Shown: in pieces, positions 1-7,487 of the stretch
How positions within the stretch are numbered: the first letter of the stretch is position 1
Layout: each line of letters begins with the position of its first letter
Assembly: GCA_039914625.1 (NCBI GenBank)
Contig: JBDSOU010000267.1
Location: 1 to 14,481 of the forward strand
Direction of reading: 5' to 3'
Source: DATEMK01 sp039914625
Lineage (GTDB): Bacteria > Bacteroidota > Bacteroidia > AKYH767-A > OLB10
Length of the DNA: 14,481 bases
The notes under the pieces: model-generated
Told to the model about the DNA's origin: nothing
Seen by the model: only the letters and a program-made list of their open reading frames with translations
Database searches by the model: none
Translations under genes and position numbers: made by a program

Positions 1-1227
1 CGCAGATTAATTTATTTAATCGTTTCAATACTTGTTGCAATTTCTATTTACGGCATGACAAAAATTAATGTTGTAGGTTATGTTGTGGATGACCTGCCGA
101 AAAAAGATCCTGTTTATGCTGATCTGAGATTTTTTGAAAGTAATTTTCACGGAGTGCTGCCCTTTGAAATTAATGTGGACACTAAAAAACGAAACGGTGT
201 TTTCAGCAACAACGGGCGTGCTTTGTATAAAATAAAATCCTTTCAGAAAATGATGGACAAATATCCTGAATTTTCAAAACCGGTTTCAGCTGTTGAAGGA
301 CTGAAATTTGCGTATCAGGCATACAATGATGGTAATCTTAAATATTATATCCTTCCCGGAAGTTTGGATCTTGCAAAGTTATCAGAATACAATTCCACGG
401 TTAAAGGAAAAGAGAACAGGCTCATGTCGTTTATTGATACTACCAAACAATTTACACGTGTTAGTTTTCAGATGGCAGATGTGGGATCGGCACGAATGAA
501 AAAATTATTATCCGAAATTCGCCCGGCTATTGATACCATTTTTAATTATAATAAGGAAGAAAAAAAATGGATTGCCGACAGCCTTAAATATAATGTGATG
601 CTGACCGGTCACAGCCTTGTGTTTTTGAAAAGCAACGATTACTTATTACATCACTTGTTTGTAAGTCTTATGATTGCTATCTTTTTAATAGTCCTCATAG
701 GGATGGCGCTTTTCAGATCAATCGCAATTATTATTCTTTCCAAAATTCCGTGTTTGATACCGCTTGCAATTACTGCCGGAATTATGGGGTTTTTTGACAT
801 CCATTTTAAAGCAACCACTATTTTAATATTCAGCATTGCATTCGGAATTGCATCAGACGGTACAATATATATTCTGACAGAATACAGGCATCAACTCCGT
901 AAAGTAAAAGGGGCAAATCCATCAAGCGCTGTGTCGCGCACCATCCATGAACTGGGATTAAGCATGGTTTATACCAACATCATTCTTTTTTTCGGTTTTG
1001 CTATTTTCGCAGTATCAAGTTTTGGCGGAACAGTAGCATTGGGGATTCTTATTTCAACCACACTGCTTTTTTCGCTGATAACAAATTTCGTTTTACTTCC
1101 ATGTATTCTGTTATCACTCGAAAAATTCAAACAAGCCCGGGTGCTCATGCAGGATCCTTTTATTATGCTTGTTGACGAAGATGAAGACATTGATCTTGAT
1201 AAATTAGAAATTAAAAAAAATGTTTAG
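1..1227 (+). CDS. MMPL/RND-superfamily exporter, C-terminal half (5' truncated by window)
   Basis: The frame is open to the first base of the window, so the gene starts upstream and the ATG at 55 is internal. About 408 residues are visible. They begin with a hydrophobic helix (codons 2-19), then an extracytoplasmic domain of about 190 residues, then roughly five further membrane helices. This is the layout of the second half of an RND/MMPL pump (TM7, loop 2, TM8-12). The stretch GIASDGTIYILTEYRHQL resembles the conserved GIAxDxTIH...YR segment of this family, which contributes to proton relay or lipid export. The protein ends in an acidic cytoplasmic tail (DEDEDIDLDKLE). In the family, such proteins export hydrophobic molecules or lipids across the inner membrane using the proton gradient; the substrate here cannot be inferred. 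The next gene follows after 90 nt on the same strand. Confidence 0.85.
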   Translation, partial: RRLIYLIVSILVAISIYGMTKINVVGYVVDDLPKKDPVYADLRFFESNFHGVLPFEINVDTKKRNGVFSNNGRALYKIKSFQKMMDKYPEFSKPVSAVEGLKFAYQAYNDGNLKYYILPGSLDLAKLSEYNSTVKGKENRLMSFIDTTKQFTRVSFQMADVGSARMKKLLSEIRPAIDTIFNYNKEEKKWIADSLKYNVMLTGHSLVFLKSNDYLLHHLFVSLMIAIFLIVLIGMALFRSIAIIILSKIPCLIPLAITAGIMGFFDIHFKATTILIFSIAFGIASDGTIYILTEYRHQLRKVKGANPSSAVSRTIHELGLSMVYTNIILFFGFAIFAVSSFGGTVALGILISTTLLFSLITNFVLLPCILLSLEKFKQARVLMQDPFIMLVDEDEDIDLDKLEIKKNV

Positions 1228-1240
1228 CCTTTAGTAAAAA

Positions 1241-1248
1241 TATATTTG
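1241..1248 (+). promoter_or_regulatory. Candidate -7 box upstream of rmlA
   Basis: TATATTTG fits the Bacteroidota -7 consensus TAnnTTTG and lies just after the exporter stop codon. No TTTG -33 box occurs at a spacing of 18-21 nt, so this is only a weak candidate and the gene may instead be read from upstream. Confidence 0.25.
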
Positions 1249-1255
1249 TTAATTT

Positions 1256-1317
1256 GCCAACAGCTAAAAGCCAATTGCTAATGGCTCAATATTAAACCTC
1301 AATCCTCAAATTCATTC
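1256..1317 (+). repeat. Degenerate heptanucleotide tandem array ending at the rmlA start codon
   Basis: Read in 7-nt steps the spacer is GCCAACA, GCTAAAA, GCCAATT, GCTAATG, GCTCAAT, a 6-nt ATTAAA, then CCTCAAT, CCTCAAA, TTCATTC, immediately followed by ATG at 1318. Most units share the pattern nCYnAAn. The short inverted repeat AGCCA/TGGCT at 1269-1286 falls out of the same repetition and is not followed by a T run, so I do not call it a terminator. Confidence 0.65.
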
Positions 1318-2178
1318 ATGAAAGGCATTATCCTCGCAGGCGGTTCCGGTACACGCCTTAACCCTTTAACTCTTGCCATGAGCAAACAGCTCATGCCCAT
1401 ATATGATAAGCCGATGATCTATTATCCTCTTTCAGTTCTAATGATTTCAGGAATTAAAGAGATACTCATTATTTCCACTCCACATGACCTTCCTCACTTT
1501 AAAAAACTTCTTGGTGATGGAAAAAATCTCGGATGTAATTTTCATTATGCCGAACAGGTGGTTCCAAACGGACTCGCACAGGCATTTGTAATCGGAGAAA
1601 AATTTATTGGAAATGATAAAGTTGCTTTAATACTGGGTGATAATATATTTTACGGAGCAGACATGGCGGGATTATTACAAAGAAACAACGACCCAGACGG
1701 AGGAGTGGTTTTTGCTTACCACGTTTCCGATCCTGAGCGATACGGTGTTGTTGAATTTGACAAAAACAAAAAAGCACTTTCCATCGAAGAAAAACCTAAG
1801 CATCCGAAATCAAATTATGCCGTACCTGGATTATATTTTTACGACAACGGTGTGGTAGAGATTGCAAAAAATTTAAAACCAAGTGCACGCGGTGAATATG
1901 AAATCACTGATGTCAATAAAGAATATCTGAAAAGAGAAAAGCTAAAAGTCGGAATTCTCGGACGCGGGACAGCATGGTTAGATACCGGAACATTTGCTTC
2001 ACTCATGCAGGCTTCTCAATATGTGTATGTAATTGAAGAACGGCAGGGACTGAAAATCGGATGCATTGAGGAAATTGCTTACCGGATGGGTTATATCACC
2101 ATTGAACAACTGCGCACATTGGCACAGCCTTTAGTTAAAAGCGGCTATGGAGAATATCTGTTAAAAATTACTGATTAA
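1318..2178 (+). CDS. rfbA: Glucose-1-phosphate thymidylyltransferase (RmlA/RfbA)
   Basis: The product (286 aa, normal length for the short RmlA class) joins dTTP and glucose-1-phosphate to give dTDP-glucose and pyrophosphate. This is the first step toward dTDP-L-rhamnose and related deoxysugars, in the cytoplasm. The N-terminus has the nucleotidyltransferase signature GGSGTR (8-13) followed by PLT and SKQLMPIYDKPMIYYPL. The LGDN motif supplies the metal-binding Asp108, EEKP is the sugar-phosphate contact region, and GTAWLDTGT is the conserved C-terminal motif. The ATG at 1318 gives the canonical MKGIILAGG start. The usual partners rmlB, rmlC and rmlD are not in the window; the next gene is a different sugar-nucleotide SDR. 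Family assignment is firm; the final sugar product is unknown. Confidence 0.95.
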   Translation: MKGIILAGGSGTRLNPLTLAMSKQLMPIYDKPMIYYPLSVLMISGIKEILIISTPHDLPHFKKLLGDGKNLGCNFHYAEQVVPNGLAQAFVIGEKFIGNDKVALILGDNIFYGADMAGLLQRNNDPDGGVVFAYHVSDPERYGVVEFDKNKKALSIEEKPKHPKSNYAVPGLYFYDNGVVEIAKNLKPSARGEYEITDVNKEYLKREKLKVGILGRGTAWLDTGTFASLMQASQYVYVIEERQGLKIGCIEEIAYRMGYITIEQLRTLAQPLVKSGYGEYLLKITD

Positions 2179-2219
2179 ATTAGTGAAGCGTTGATACAAA
2201 TTGAAAAACACAAACCCGG

Positions 2220-2265
2220 TTCGCTATTCGTAAATTCGTACAAATTCGTTATTCGTTGATGTGAT
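2220..2265 (+). repeat. TTCGTNA-type heptanucleotide repeat array before the SDR gene
   Basis: The units are TTCGCTA, TTCGTAA (plus A), TTCGTAC (plus AAA), TTCGTTA and TTCGTTG, then ATGTGAT, which ends exactly at the ATG at 2266. TTCG occurs at 2220, 2227, 2235, 2245 and 2252. The repeat family differs in sequence from the array before rmlA but shares its period and its position against the start codon. Confidence 0.6.
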
Positions 2266-3207
2266 ATGCAAACAAAGATCTTAGTAACCGGAGGTGCAGG
2301 TTTTGTCGGAAGTTGTCTGGCTGAAAAACTGGCTGAAAACAAAAATAATTTTGTAGTGATTGTGGATAATCTGCACACAGGCACTCATGCGAAGTTACCC
2401 AAATCAAAATCGGATAATGTGCGCTTTATTAAAGCCGATGTAAATGATTTCAAAGATATTTCTAGTATATTTTTTGCGCATGAGTTTGATTTTGTTTTTC
2501 ACTATGCCGCATTAGTAGGTGTTAAAAGGACACTTGCAAATCCGGCTTTGGTGTTGCGTGATCTTGAAGGAATAAGAAATGTGCTTAATCTTTCAAAAAA
2601 TACCGGAGTTAAACGTATATATTATTCATCATCCTCTGAAGTGTATGGCGAACCTGTTGAATTTCCACAGAATGAGCATACAACACCGCTTAATTCGCGA
2701 TTACCTTATGCGATAGTTAAAAATGTTGGAGAAGCATATCTGCGTGCATACAAACAGGAATATGACCTGGATTTTACAATTTTCCGTTTCTTCAACACTT
2801 ACGGACCCAAGCAAAGTAATGATTTTGTAATGTCACGTTTTCTTCATGCCGCCATCCATAATAAGGACATTACTGTTTATGGGGATGGACTGCAAACCCG
2901 CACTTTCTGTTATATAGATGACAATATAGATGCAACTATTAATTCGTTCACTAAAAATAAATTTGTAAACGATGTAGTAAACATGGGTAGTGACAATGAA
3001 ATCACTGTACTTGATCTTGCAAAAAAAGTAATCAGGCTGGCTGACAGTAAATCTAAAATCATTCACCTTCCTGCATTGAAAGAAGGAGACATGACACGTA
3101 GATGTCCTGATATTCACAAAATGAAAAAACTGCTGAACCGCAAAATGACTTCGCTTGACGATGGCATTAAAAGGCTTATCAAATCATTCAGCAATAATGA
3201 ACATTAA
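2266..3207 (+). CDS. NAD-dependent epimerase/dehydratase (extended SDR, nucleotide-sugar modifying)
   Basis: A 313-aa extended short-chain dehydrogenase/reductase. The Rossmann motif GGAGFVG sits at residues 9-15, an acidic VDN after beta-2 suggests NAD(H), and the catalytic set is the Ser run of YYSSSSEVYG with Tyr148 and Lys152 in YAIVK. The substrate-side motifs FFNTYGP, VYGDGLQTRTFCYIDD and EGDMTRRCPD are those of the GalE/UDP-glucuronate decarboxylase/dTDP-glucose dehydratase group. It should convert a nucleotide-activated sugar in the cytoplasm. It is not a clear RmlB, so its link to the dTDP-glucose made by the upstream gene is an inference from adjacency. The spacing to the next gene is 76 nt. 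UDP-glucose 4-epimerase and UXS-like activity cannot be separated by eye. Confidence 0.88.
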   Translation: MQTKILVTGGAGFVGSCLAEKLAENKNNFVVIVDNLHTGTHAKLPKSKSDNVRFIKADVNDFKDISSIFFAHEFDFVFHYAALVGVKRTLANPALVLRDLEGIRNVLNLSKNTGVKRIYYSSSSEVYGEPVEFPQNEHTTPLNSRLPYAIVKNVGEAYLRAYKQEYDLDFTIFRFFNTYGPKQSNDFVMSRFLHAAIHNKDITVYGDGLQTRTFCYIDDNIDATINSFTKNKFVNDVVNMGSDNEITVLDLAKKVIRLADSKSKIIHLPALKEGDMTRRCPDIHKMKKLLNRKMTSLDDGIKRLIKSFSNNEH

Positions 3208-3231
3208 TTTTTCACACTCCTTCTCTCAGGC

Positions 3232-3280
3232 TTCCAAATTCCAATTTCCAACTTCTAACTTCCTAATTCCGGTTCTTCTC
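3232..3280 (+). repeat. TTCCAAN heptanucleotide tandem array before the prenyl synthase gene
   Basis: Six consecutive units lie in perfect 7-nt register from 3232: TTCCAAA, TTCCAAT, TTCCAAC, TTCTAAC, TTCCTAA, TTCCGGT. A looser TCTTCTC follows, and then TAA directly before the ATG at 3284. This is the cleanest of the three arrays. It is a pyrimidine-rich, structure-poor leader on the coding strand. Confidence 0.75.
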
Positions 3281-3283
3281 TAA

Positions 3284-4261
3284 ATGCACAGCACTATTGA
3301 TCTGCAGGAAAAAATCGAAAAAGGGTTAGCTGAATTGTCATTTAACAGCTCACCTGCTGAGTTGTATGAACCTATGCATTATATGCTTTCGCTCGGAGGT
3401 AAACGAATGCGTCCACTGTTGGTAATGATGGGGTGCGATATGTTTAACGGTGCTGTTGAAAAAGCCATTCATGCTGCTCTTGGTATTGAACTGTTTCACA
3501 ATTTTACTTTGCTCCATGATGACATTATGGACAAAGCGCCTTTGCGCAGATCCAAACAAACCGTTCATGAAAAATGGGATATAAATGTTGCTATCCTGTC
3601 CGGTGATGCAATGTTTGTAAAATCATTTCAGTTGATAATGATGACAGAAGATAAAATTGTCAGAAGTGTAACAGATATTTTTTCACGCACTGCCATAGAA
3701 GTTTGTGAAGGACAGCAACTCGATATGAATTTTGAGCAGCACAAAAATATATGTATAGCTGATTATATAAATATGATTAGCTGCAAGACAGCTGTATTGC
3801 TTGGTGCAAGCCTTGAAATCGGTGCATTGATTGCAGGAGCTTCTGCCACAGATGCGCAACATTTATACAGTTTCGGAAAAAACATCGGCATTGCCTTTCA
3901 GTTGCAGGATGATTTACTGGATGTATATGGCGACAAAAATAAATTTGGGAAACTGCAGGGCGGTGATATTCTTTCAAACAAAAAAACTTTTTTATATCTT
4001 AAAGCTATTGAGGTTTTGGATGAATCGTCATCTGAAAATTTAAAAAAACTTTATAATACCACAACTGATTTTAAACCGGAGGAAAAGTTAAAATCCGTAA
4101 TGTCTCTTTTTGACCGGGCGCATATAAAACAATGGGCAAAAGATGAAATGCAGCATTTTCATAACAATGCATTGCAGCACGTTGCCGATATTCATCTTCC
4201 TCCTGAAAACAAAAAACCATTGCTTGATTTTTGTGAAAATTTAATGGTAAGGGAAATTTGA
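3284..4261 (+). CDS. Polyprenyl synthetase family protein (trans-isoprenyl diphosphate synthase)
   Basis: The 325-aa product condenses isopentenyl diphosphate with an allylic diphosphate in the cytoplasm to make linear prenyl diphosphates for quinones, carotenoids or undecaprenyl precursors. The sequence shows GGKRMRP (38-44), the first Asp-rich motif DDIMD (79-83) followed by PLRR, a GQQLDM segment, KT before the central helix, and the second Asp-rich motif DDLLD (209-213). Together these are the complete catalytic set. The first motif is DDxxD with no two-residue insertion, unlike IspA-type bacterial farnesyl synthases; Phe74 lies five residues before it. Chain length (geranylgeranyl or longer) cannot be fixed by eye. 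The gene sits in a same-strand run with sugar-nucleotide genes and an MFS gene, with a heptamer repeat in its leader. Confidence 0.92.
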   Translation: MHSTIDLQEKIEKGLAELSFNSSPAELYEPMHYMLSLGGKRMRPLLVMMGCDMFNGAVEKAIHAALGIELFHNFTLLHDDIMDKAPLRRSKQTVHEKWDINVAILSGDAMFVKSFQLIMMTEDKIVRSVTDIFSRTAIEVCEGQQLDMNFEQHKNICIADYINMISCKTAVLLGASLEIGALIAGASATDAQHLYSFGKNIGIAFQLQDDLLDVYGDKNKFGKLQGGDILSNKKTFLYLKAIEVLDESSSENLKKLYNTTTDFKPEEKLKSVMSLFDRAHIKQWAKDEMQHFHNNALQHVADIHLPPENKKPLLDFCENLMVREI

Positions 4262-4339
4262 TCCTTTTCAGTAAGTTACGTTTCAGCATGATCAGTAAAA
4301 CTAATTCCTATTTTCGTGCTTTTGTTTTAAAAAACAGTT

Positions 4340-5548
4340 ATGAACTCTATTACTTCACTATTCCGAAATGCATTTGGCGGGTTATCAAAAGCTGTCTGGC
4401 TTTTAGCTTTAATGCTTTTTATAAACAGAAGCGGAACGATGGTGCTTTTTTTTCTTTCCATTTATTTAACGAACCACCTGCATTTCACTTTAGGGCAAAC
4501 CGGAGTTGTTATGGCACTATTTGGTGCAGGCTCTTTGCCCGGTGCCTTCTTTGGTGGACGACTGGTTGACAAAATTGGCTCTTATCCAGTCATGCTGTGG
4601 AGTCTCATTGCAGGAGGCATCATGTTTATTATCGTTGGGCAGTTGCATGGCTATTTAATTCTTAGCATCGGAGTTTTTTTGCTTAGCGCCATCAGCGAAG
4701 CATTTCGCCCTGCAAACATGGCAGCTATTTCTCACTATAGCACTCCTGAAACCTATACGCGATCCATATCACTAAACCGGCTTGCAATTAATCTCGGGTT
4801 TTCTATTGGTCCTGCTGCCGGTGGTTTTCTTGCAGCATATAGTTACAGCCTCATATTCTGGGCTGACGGATTAACATGTATTGCAGCAGCACTCGCACTT
4901 CTTTTATTCATTAAAAAAAAATCACACGCTGAAACAATAAAAGCACATTCAGTTACTGTTCAAAAAATTTCTTCTCCTTACCGTGATAAAATATATTTAT
5001 TTTTTCTTCCGGTTGCCACTTTATATGCCATTTCGTTTTTTCAGTTTTTTTCTACCATGCCTTTATATTACAAACAAGTGGAACATCTTACTGAAAAACA
5101 AATAGGATGGATTTTGGCGCTCAATGGTATTCTCGTGGCAGCGATAGAAATGATTATGATTTACAAAATTGAAAAGCGATGGACCATGTATAATTTCATT
5201 GCTCTCGGTGCTTCCCTGTTAATCATCAGCTACCTTGCCCTGCTTGCAGTAAGCGGTATTTGGTGGTTGGTTGTTATAACTGTTTTAATTTCTTTTTCTG
5301 AAATGTTTGCTCTGCCTTTTATGAATACTTTTATGAACTCGCGGTCTGATCCTGAAAACAAAGGGCAGTACGCTTCCCTCTACGTTATGTCATGGTCAGT
5401 GGCTCTTATTGCCACTCCGATTATTGCCACACAGGTCATTGCTCACTTTGGTTACGAAACCCTTTGGTTGGTGCTCGCTACTTTTGGTGTATTGGTTTTT
5501 ATTGGAATAAAAACACTTGAAAGAGTAAATACAAAAAGAAGCCAATGA
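4340..5548 (+). CDS. MFS transporter, drug/metabolite efflux type
   Basis: A 402-aa very hydrophobic protein with about twelve predicted membrane helices in two halves split by a charged cytoplasmic loop (about residues 193-215). The conserved loop between helices 2 and 3 reads GGRLVDKIGSYP (about 72-83), which matches MFS motif A. The first helix contains LFINRSGT, and FSIGPAAGGFLAAY in helix 5 is reminiscent of the antiporter motif C of DHA-type exporters. It likely exports a small hydrophobic compound, or a sugar-related one, with proton exchange; the substrate is unknown. The chosen ATG follows an A-rich leader and starts just before helix 1. It lies 78 nt after the prenyl synthase. No heptamer array precedes it, unlike the three upstream genes, and no convincing promoter was found in the spacer. 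Confidence 0.9.
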   Translation: MNSITSLFRNAFGGLSKAVWLLALMLFINRSGTMVLFFLSIYLTNHLHFTLGQTGVVMALFGAGSLPGAFFGGRLVDKIGSYPVMLWSLIAGGIMFIIVGQLHGYLILSIGVFLLSAISEAFRPANMAAISHYSTPETYTRSISLNRLAINLGFSIGPAAGGFLAAYSYSLIFWADGLTCIAAALALLLFIKKKSHAETIKAHSVTVQKISSPYRDKIYLFFLPVATLYAISFFQFFSTMPLYYKQVEHLTEKQIGWILALNGILVAAIEMIMIYKIEKRWTMYNFIALGASLLIISYLALLAVSGIWWLVVITVLISFSEMFALPFMNTFMNSRSDPENKGQYASLYVMSWSVALIATPIIATQVIAHFGYETLWLVLATFGVLVFIGIKTLERVNTKRSQ

Positions 5549-5749
5549 AGCTTTCACGGTAATACCAGCTTGAAAGTAAATTTAATTTGTTTCAAACCCG
5601 GTTTTAATTTTCACAGACTTTATTCCTTTAACATTATTTAAAGTTCTCAGTCGGAAATTAAATTTAAAATGCCTGAAAAAATAAAGTTGTACCCAAGAGG
5701 GTGATTGAAAGTACATGAATCCCTGTAAGCGCTAAAAAGTGTGTTATTA

Positions 5750-5801
5750 TAAATTTGTATCATTACACCCTTAATATCTATGTCTGTTATTATTATTTTT
5801 G
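5750..5801 (+). promoter_or_regulatory. Two candidate -7 boxes upstream of the porin gene
   Basis: TAAATTTG (5750-5757) and TATTTTTG (5794-5801) both fit TAnnTTTG, at about 70 and 26 nt before the chosen ATG. Neither has a TTTG box at 19-21 nt upstream. The 278-nt gap from the MFS stop makes a promoter here plausible. Nothing else is evident in that gap. Confidence 0.3.
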
Positions 5802-5826
5802 TGATTGTATGCAACCTTGCCTGCTT

Positions 5827-6852
5827 ATGAAAAAATCTTATTTGATTAGGGTAACAGTTTGTTTCATTATGCTGTCATGTAATTTTTTCATTCATACGGC
5901 CAAAGCACAGCAAACACAAATAAGAGGGTTTGTTGATGTGGATGCTGCTTTCGCTGATAATAAGACTTCATTTTCATTTGGCGAACAGGATTTATTTATT
6001 ACTTCTGATGTTTCCGACCGCATCAGTTTTTTAGGAGAAACCGTTTTTAAATATTCTGCTTCGTCTCCTACGTTATTTGATGTAAGCATGGAACGGGTAG
6101 TTATTAAAATCAATTTTACCGGCAATCATAACCTCCTTATTGGAAAACATCACACTCCTGTAAATTACTGGAACGATACCTATCATCACGGACGAGTTTT
6201 TTTTCCTACCATATATCGCCCGTTATTATTTTCTGAAAACATTATTCCACTTCATACAACAGGAATCAGTTTCAGCGGACACGATCTTGGAAAATTAAAA
6301 TTCGGTTATGACTTCATGCTTGGTAATGGAATTGGCTCGGGGGATGTGACCGACAATGACAAATTCAAATCTTTTACTGCTTCTGTCCACTTTAAACCAA
6401 TGAAAAATCTGCGCATTGGAGGGTCTTTCTATAATGATATAATTTCAAAAGGCTCCAGGAAACCGCACTCCAATGAGTTGTTAGCACAGGAAATTAAACA
6501 ACAGCTTATCACCGGATCAGTTTCTTTTTTCAACAGAAAATTTGAATTCCTCTGCGAAGGAACCTATGCAATGAATAAATCTGATTCAACAGGTTCAGCT
6601 TCTGATCTTGCCTTATATTCTTATGCCGGGTACAGGATGTTCAACCGGTTGGTTCCTTATGTTAGGTTCGATTACCTGAATTATGAAGCGAATGAAATTT
6701 ATTATTACAACGACAACACCAAAGCCTTTGTTGGCGGCATTAGGTATGAGATCAATTACCTGGCTGTCATAAAAATTGAATATCAATATACTAAATACGA
6801 AAAGATGGCGCACTCCAATACCGTTTCTGCTCAATTTGCGATTGGGTTTTGA
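5827..6852 (+). CDS. Outer-membrane porin-like beta-barrel protein
   Basis: The frame stays open upstream to 5755, but the ATG at 5827 is preferred because it gives a classical signal peptide: MKK, a hydrophobic core, then AKAQ with cleavage near residue 28. The mature part (about 313 aa) has alternating amphipathic strands, many aromatic girdle residues, Gly/Asn-rich turns and a C-terminal FAIGF ending in Phe, as expected for an outer-membrane barrel. It begins QIRGFVDVDAAF, typical of porin-like proteins in Bacteroidota. It contains motifs such as LLIGKHHTPVNYWNDTYHHG, reminiscent of family members described as phosphate-selective porins or capsule porins, but specificity is not readable. 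It lies directly ahead of a PBP-like secreted protein (8-nt gap) and a sensor kinase, so it is probably the outer-membrane entry point of that module. Confidence 0.8.
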   Translation: MKKSYLIRVTVCFIMLSCNFFIHTAKAQQTQIRGFVDVDAAFADNKTSFSFGEQDLFITSDVSDRISFLGETVFKYSASSPTLFDVSMERVVIKINFTGNHNLLIGKHHTPVNYWNDTYHHGRVFFPTIYRPLLFSENIIPLHTTGISFSGHDLGKLKFGYDFMLGNGIGSGDVTDNDKFKSFTASVHFKPMKNLRIGGSFYNDIISKGSRKPHSNELLAQEIKQQLITGSVSFFNRKFEFLCEGTYAMNKSDSTGSASDLALYSYAGYRMFNRLVPYVRFDYLNYEANEIYYYNDNTKAFVGGIRYEINYLAVIKIEYQYTKYEKMAHSNTVSAQFAIGF

Positions 6853-6860
6853 ACTACCTG

Positions 6861-7331
6861 ATGAATATGAAAAAAGTTAAAATAAAAAGACTTTTCCAAC
6901 ACATGGTGCAAACAGCATTCCTGGTGCTGATTTTTTCTTTTTCCGGTCATGCGCAGGAAAAAACTTTATCTGTCATAAGTAACGTAAAAGGCGCTCCTGA
7001 TGAAATGACTAATGCAGAGCTGAAATCAATATTGAAAGGGGAAAAACAACGGTGGAGCAATTCTGTTCCGGTTGTGATCGCATTGATGAAAAGCACAACC
7101 GATGCCGGTAGGGGCATCAGCAAAAAAATATTTGAAATGGATGTTGATGAATTTAATAAATATTGGCTCGCTTTAGTTTTTCAGGGAAAAGCAAAAGCTC
7201 CTTATTTTTTTCACTCTGCTTCAGAACTCGAAACCTTTGTTACGGAAACCCCCGGAGCAATCGGTGTGATCGAAACTCCTCCTTCGGCTAAGATCAGGCA
7301 AATCAGCATTGATGGAAAAAAATCATTTTGA
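6861..7331 (+). CDS. Secreted PBP-like protein related to phosphate ABC transporter substrate-binding proteins
   Basis: The start is the ATG at 6861, or 6867. A TTG at 6849 overlapping the porin stop is also in frame but less likely. The first 30 or so residues form a signal peptide (Lys-rich start, hydrophobic FLVLIFSFSG, HAQ cleavage). The mature part is only about 125 residues. It carries the features of the short phosphate-binding-protein-like (PBP superfamily) group: LKSILKGEKQRWSNSVPVVIA, a TTDAGRGISKKIF segment, FNKYWLALVFQGKAKAP, and a final PGAIGVI turn. A full PstS-type protein has two lobes and is about twice as long, so this resembles a half-size or single-lobe binding domain. No ABC permease or ATPase gene is nearby, so transport by an ABC system is unlikely. 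A role delivering ligand information to the kinase downstream is inferred from context only. Confidence 0.75.
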   Translation: MNMKKVKIKRLFQHMVQTAFLVLIFSFSGHAQEKTLSVISNVKGAPDEMTNAELKSILKGEKQRWSNSVPVVIALMKSTTDAGRGISKKIFEMDVDEFNKYWLALVFQGKAKAPYFFHSASELETFVTETPGAIGVIETPPSAKIRQISIDGKKSF

Positions 7332-7487
7332 CTTTTCGGGGAGCCGCATTTGCTTACTAACAGAAAACTGGAAGGTGAAAAAATGAGAAGGAAGACACTG
7401 CGATATTTTTTAAAACTCATTTTCATACTTTCACACTAAAATTTGAACCACAATATTGATAACTGAATAAATACTTTTTTCACTACC

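Noticed and set aside
1269..1286. AGCCA/TGGCT hairpin as a terminator
   Set aside because: Five-bp stem without T run, explained by the heptamer repetition.
1256..3280. CRISPR array
   Set aside because: Units are 7 nt, tandem and degenerate, with no spacers.
4258..4569. 103-codon frame overlapping the start of the MFS gene
   Set aside because: Out-of-frame shadow; the MFS frame has membrane helices and motif A.
5551..5576. CTTTCA/TGAAAG inverted repeat after the MFS gene as a terminator
   Set aside because: Short stem, 14-nt loop and no T run following.
5755..5826. N-terminal extension of the porin (Tyr/Cys-rich)
   Set aside because: It would place about 24 residues before a textbook signal peptide.
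7383..7439. 18-codon frame before the kinase gene
   Set aside because: Too short and without leader or conserved features; could be a leader peptide but nothing supports it.
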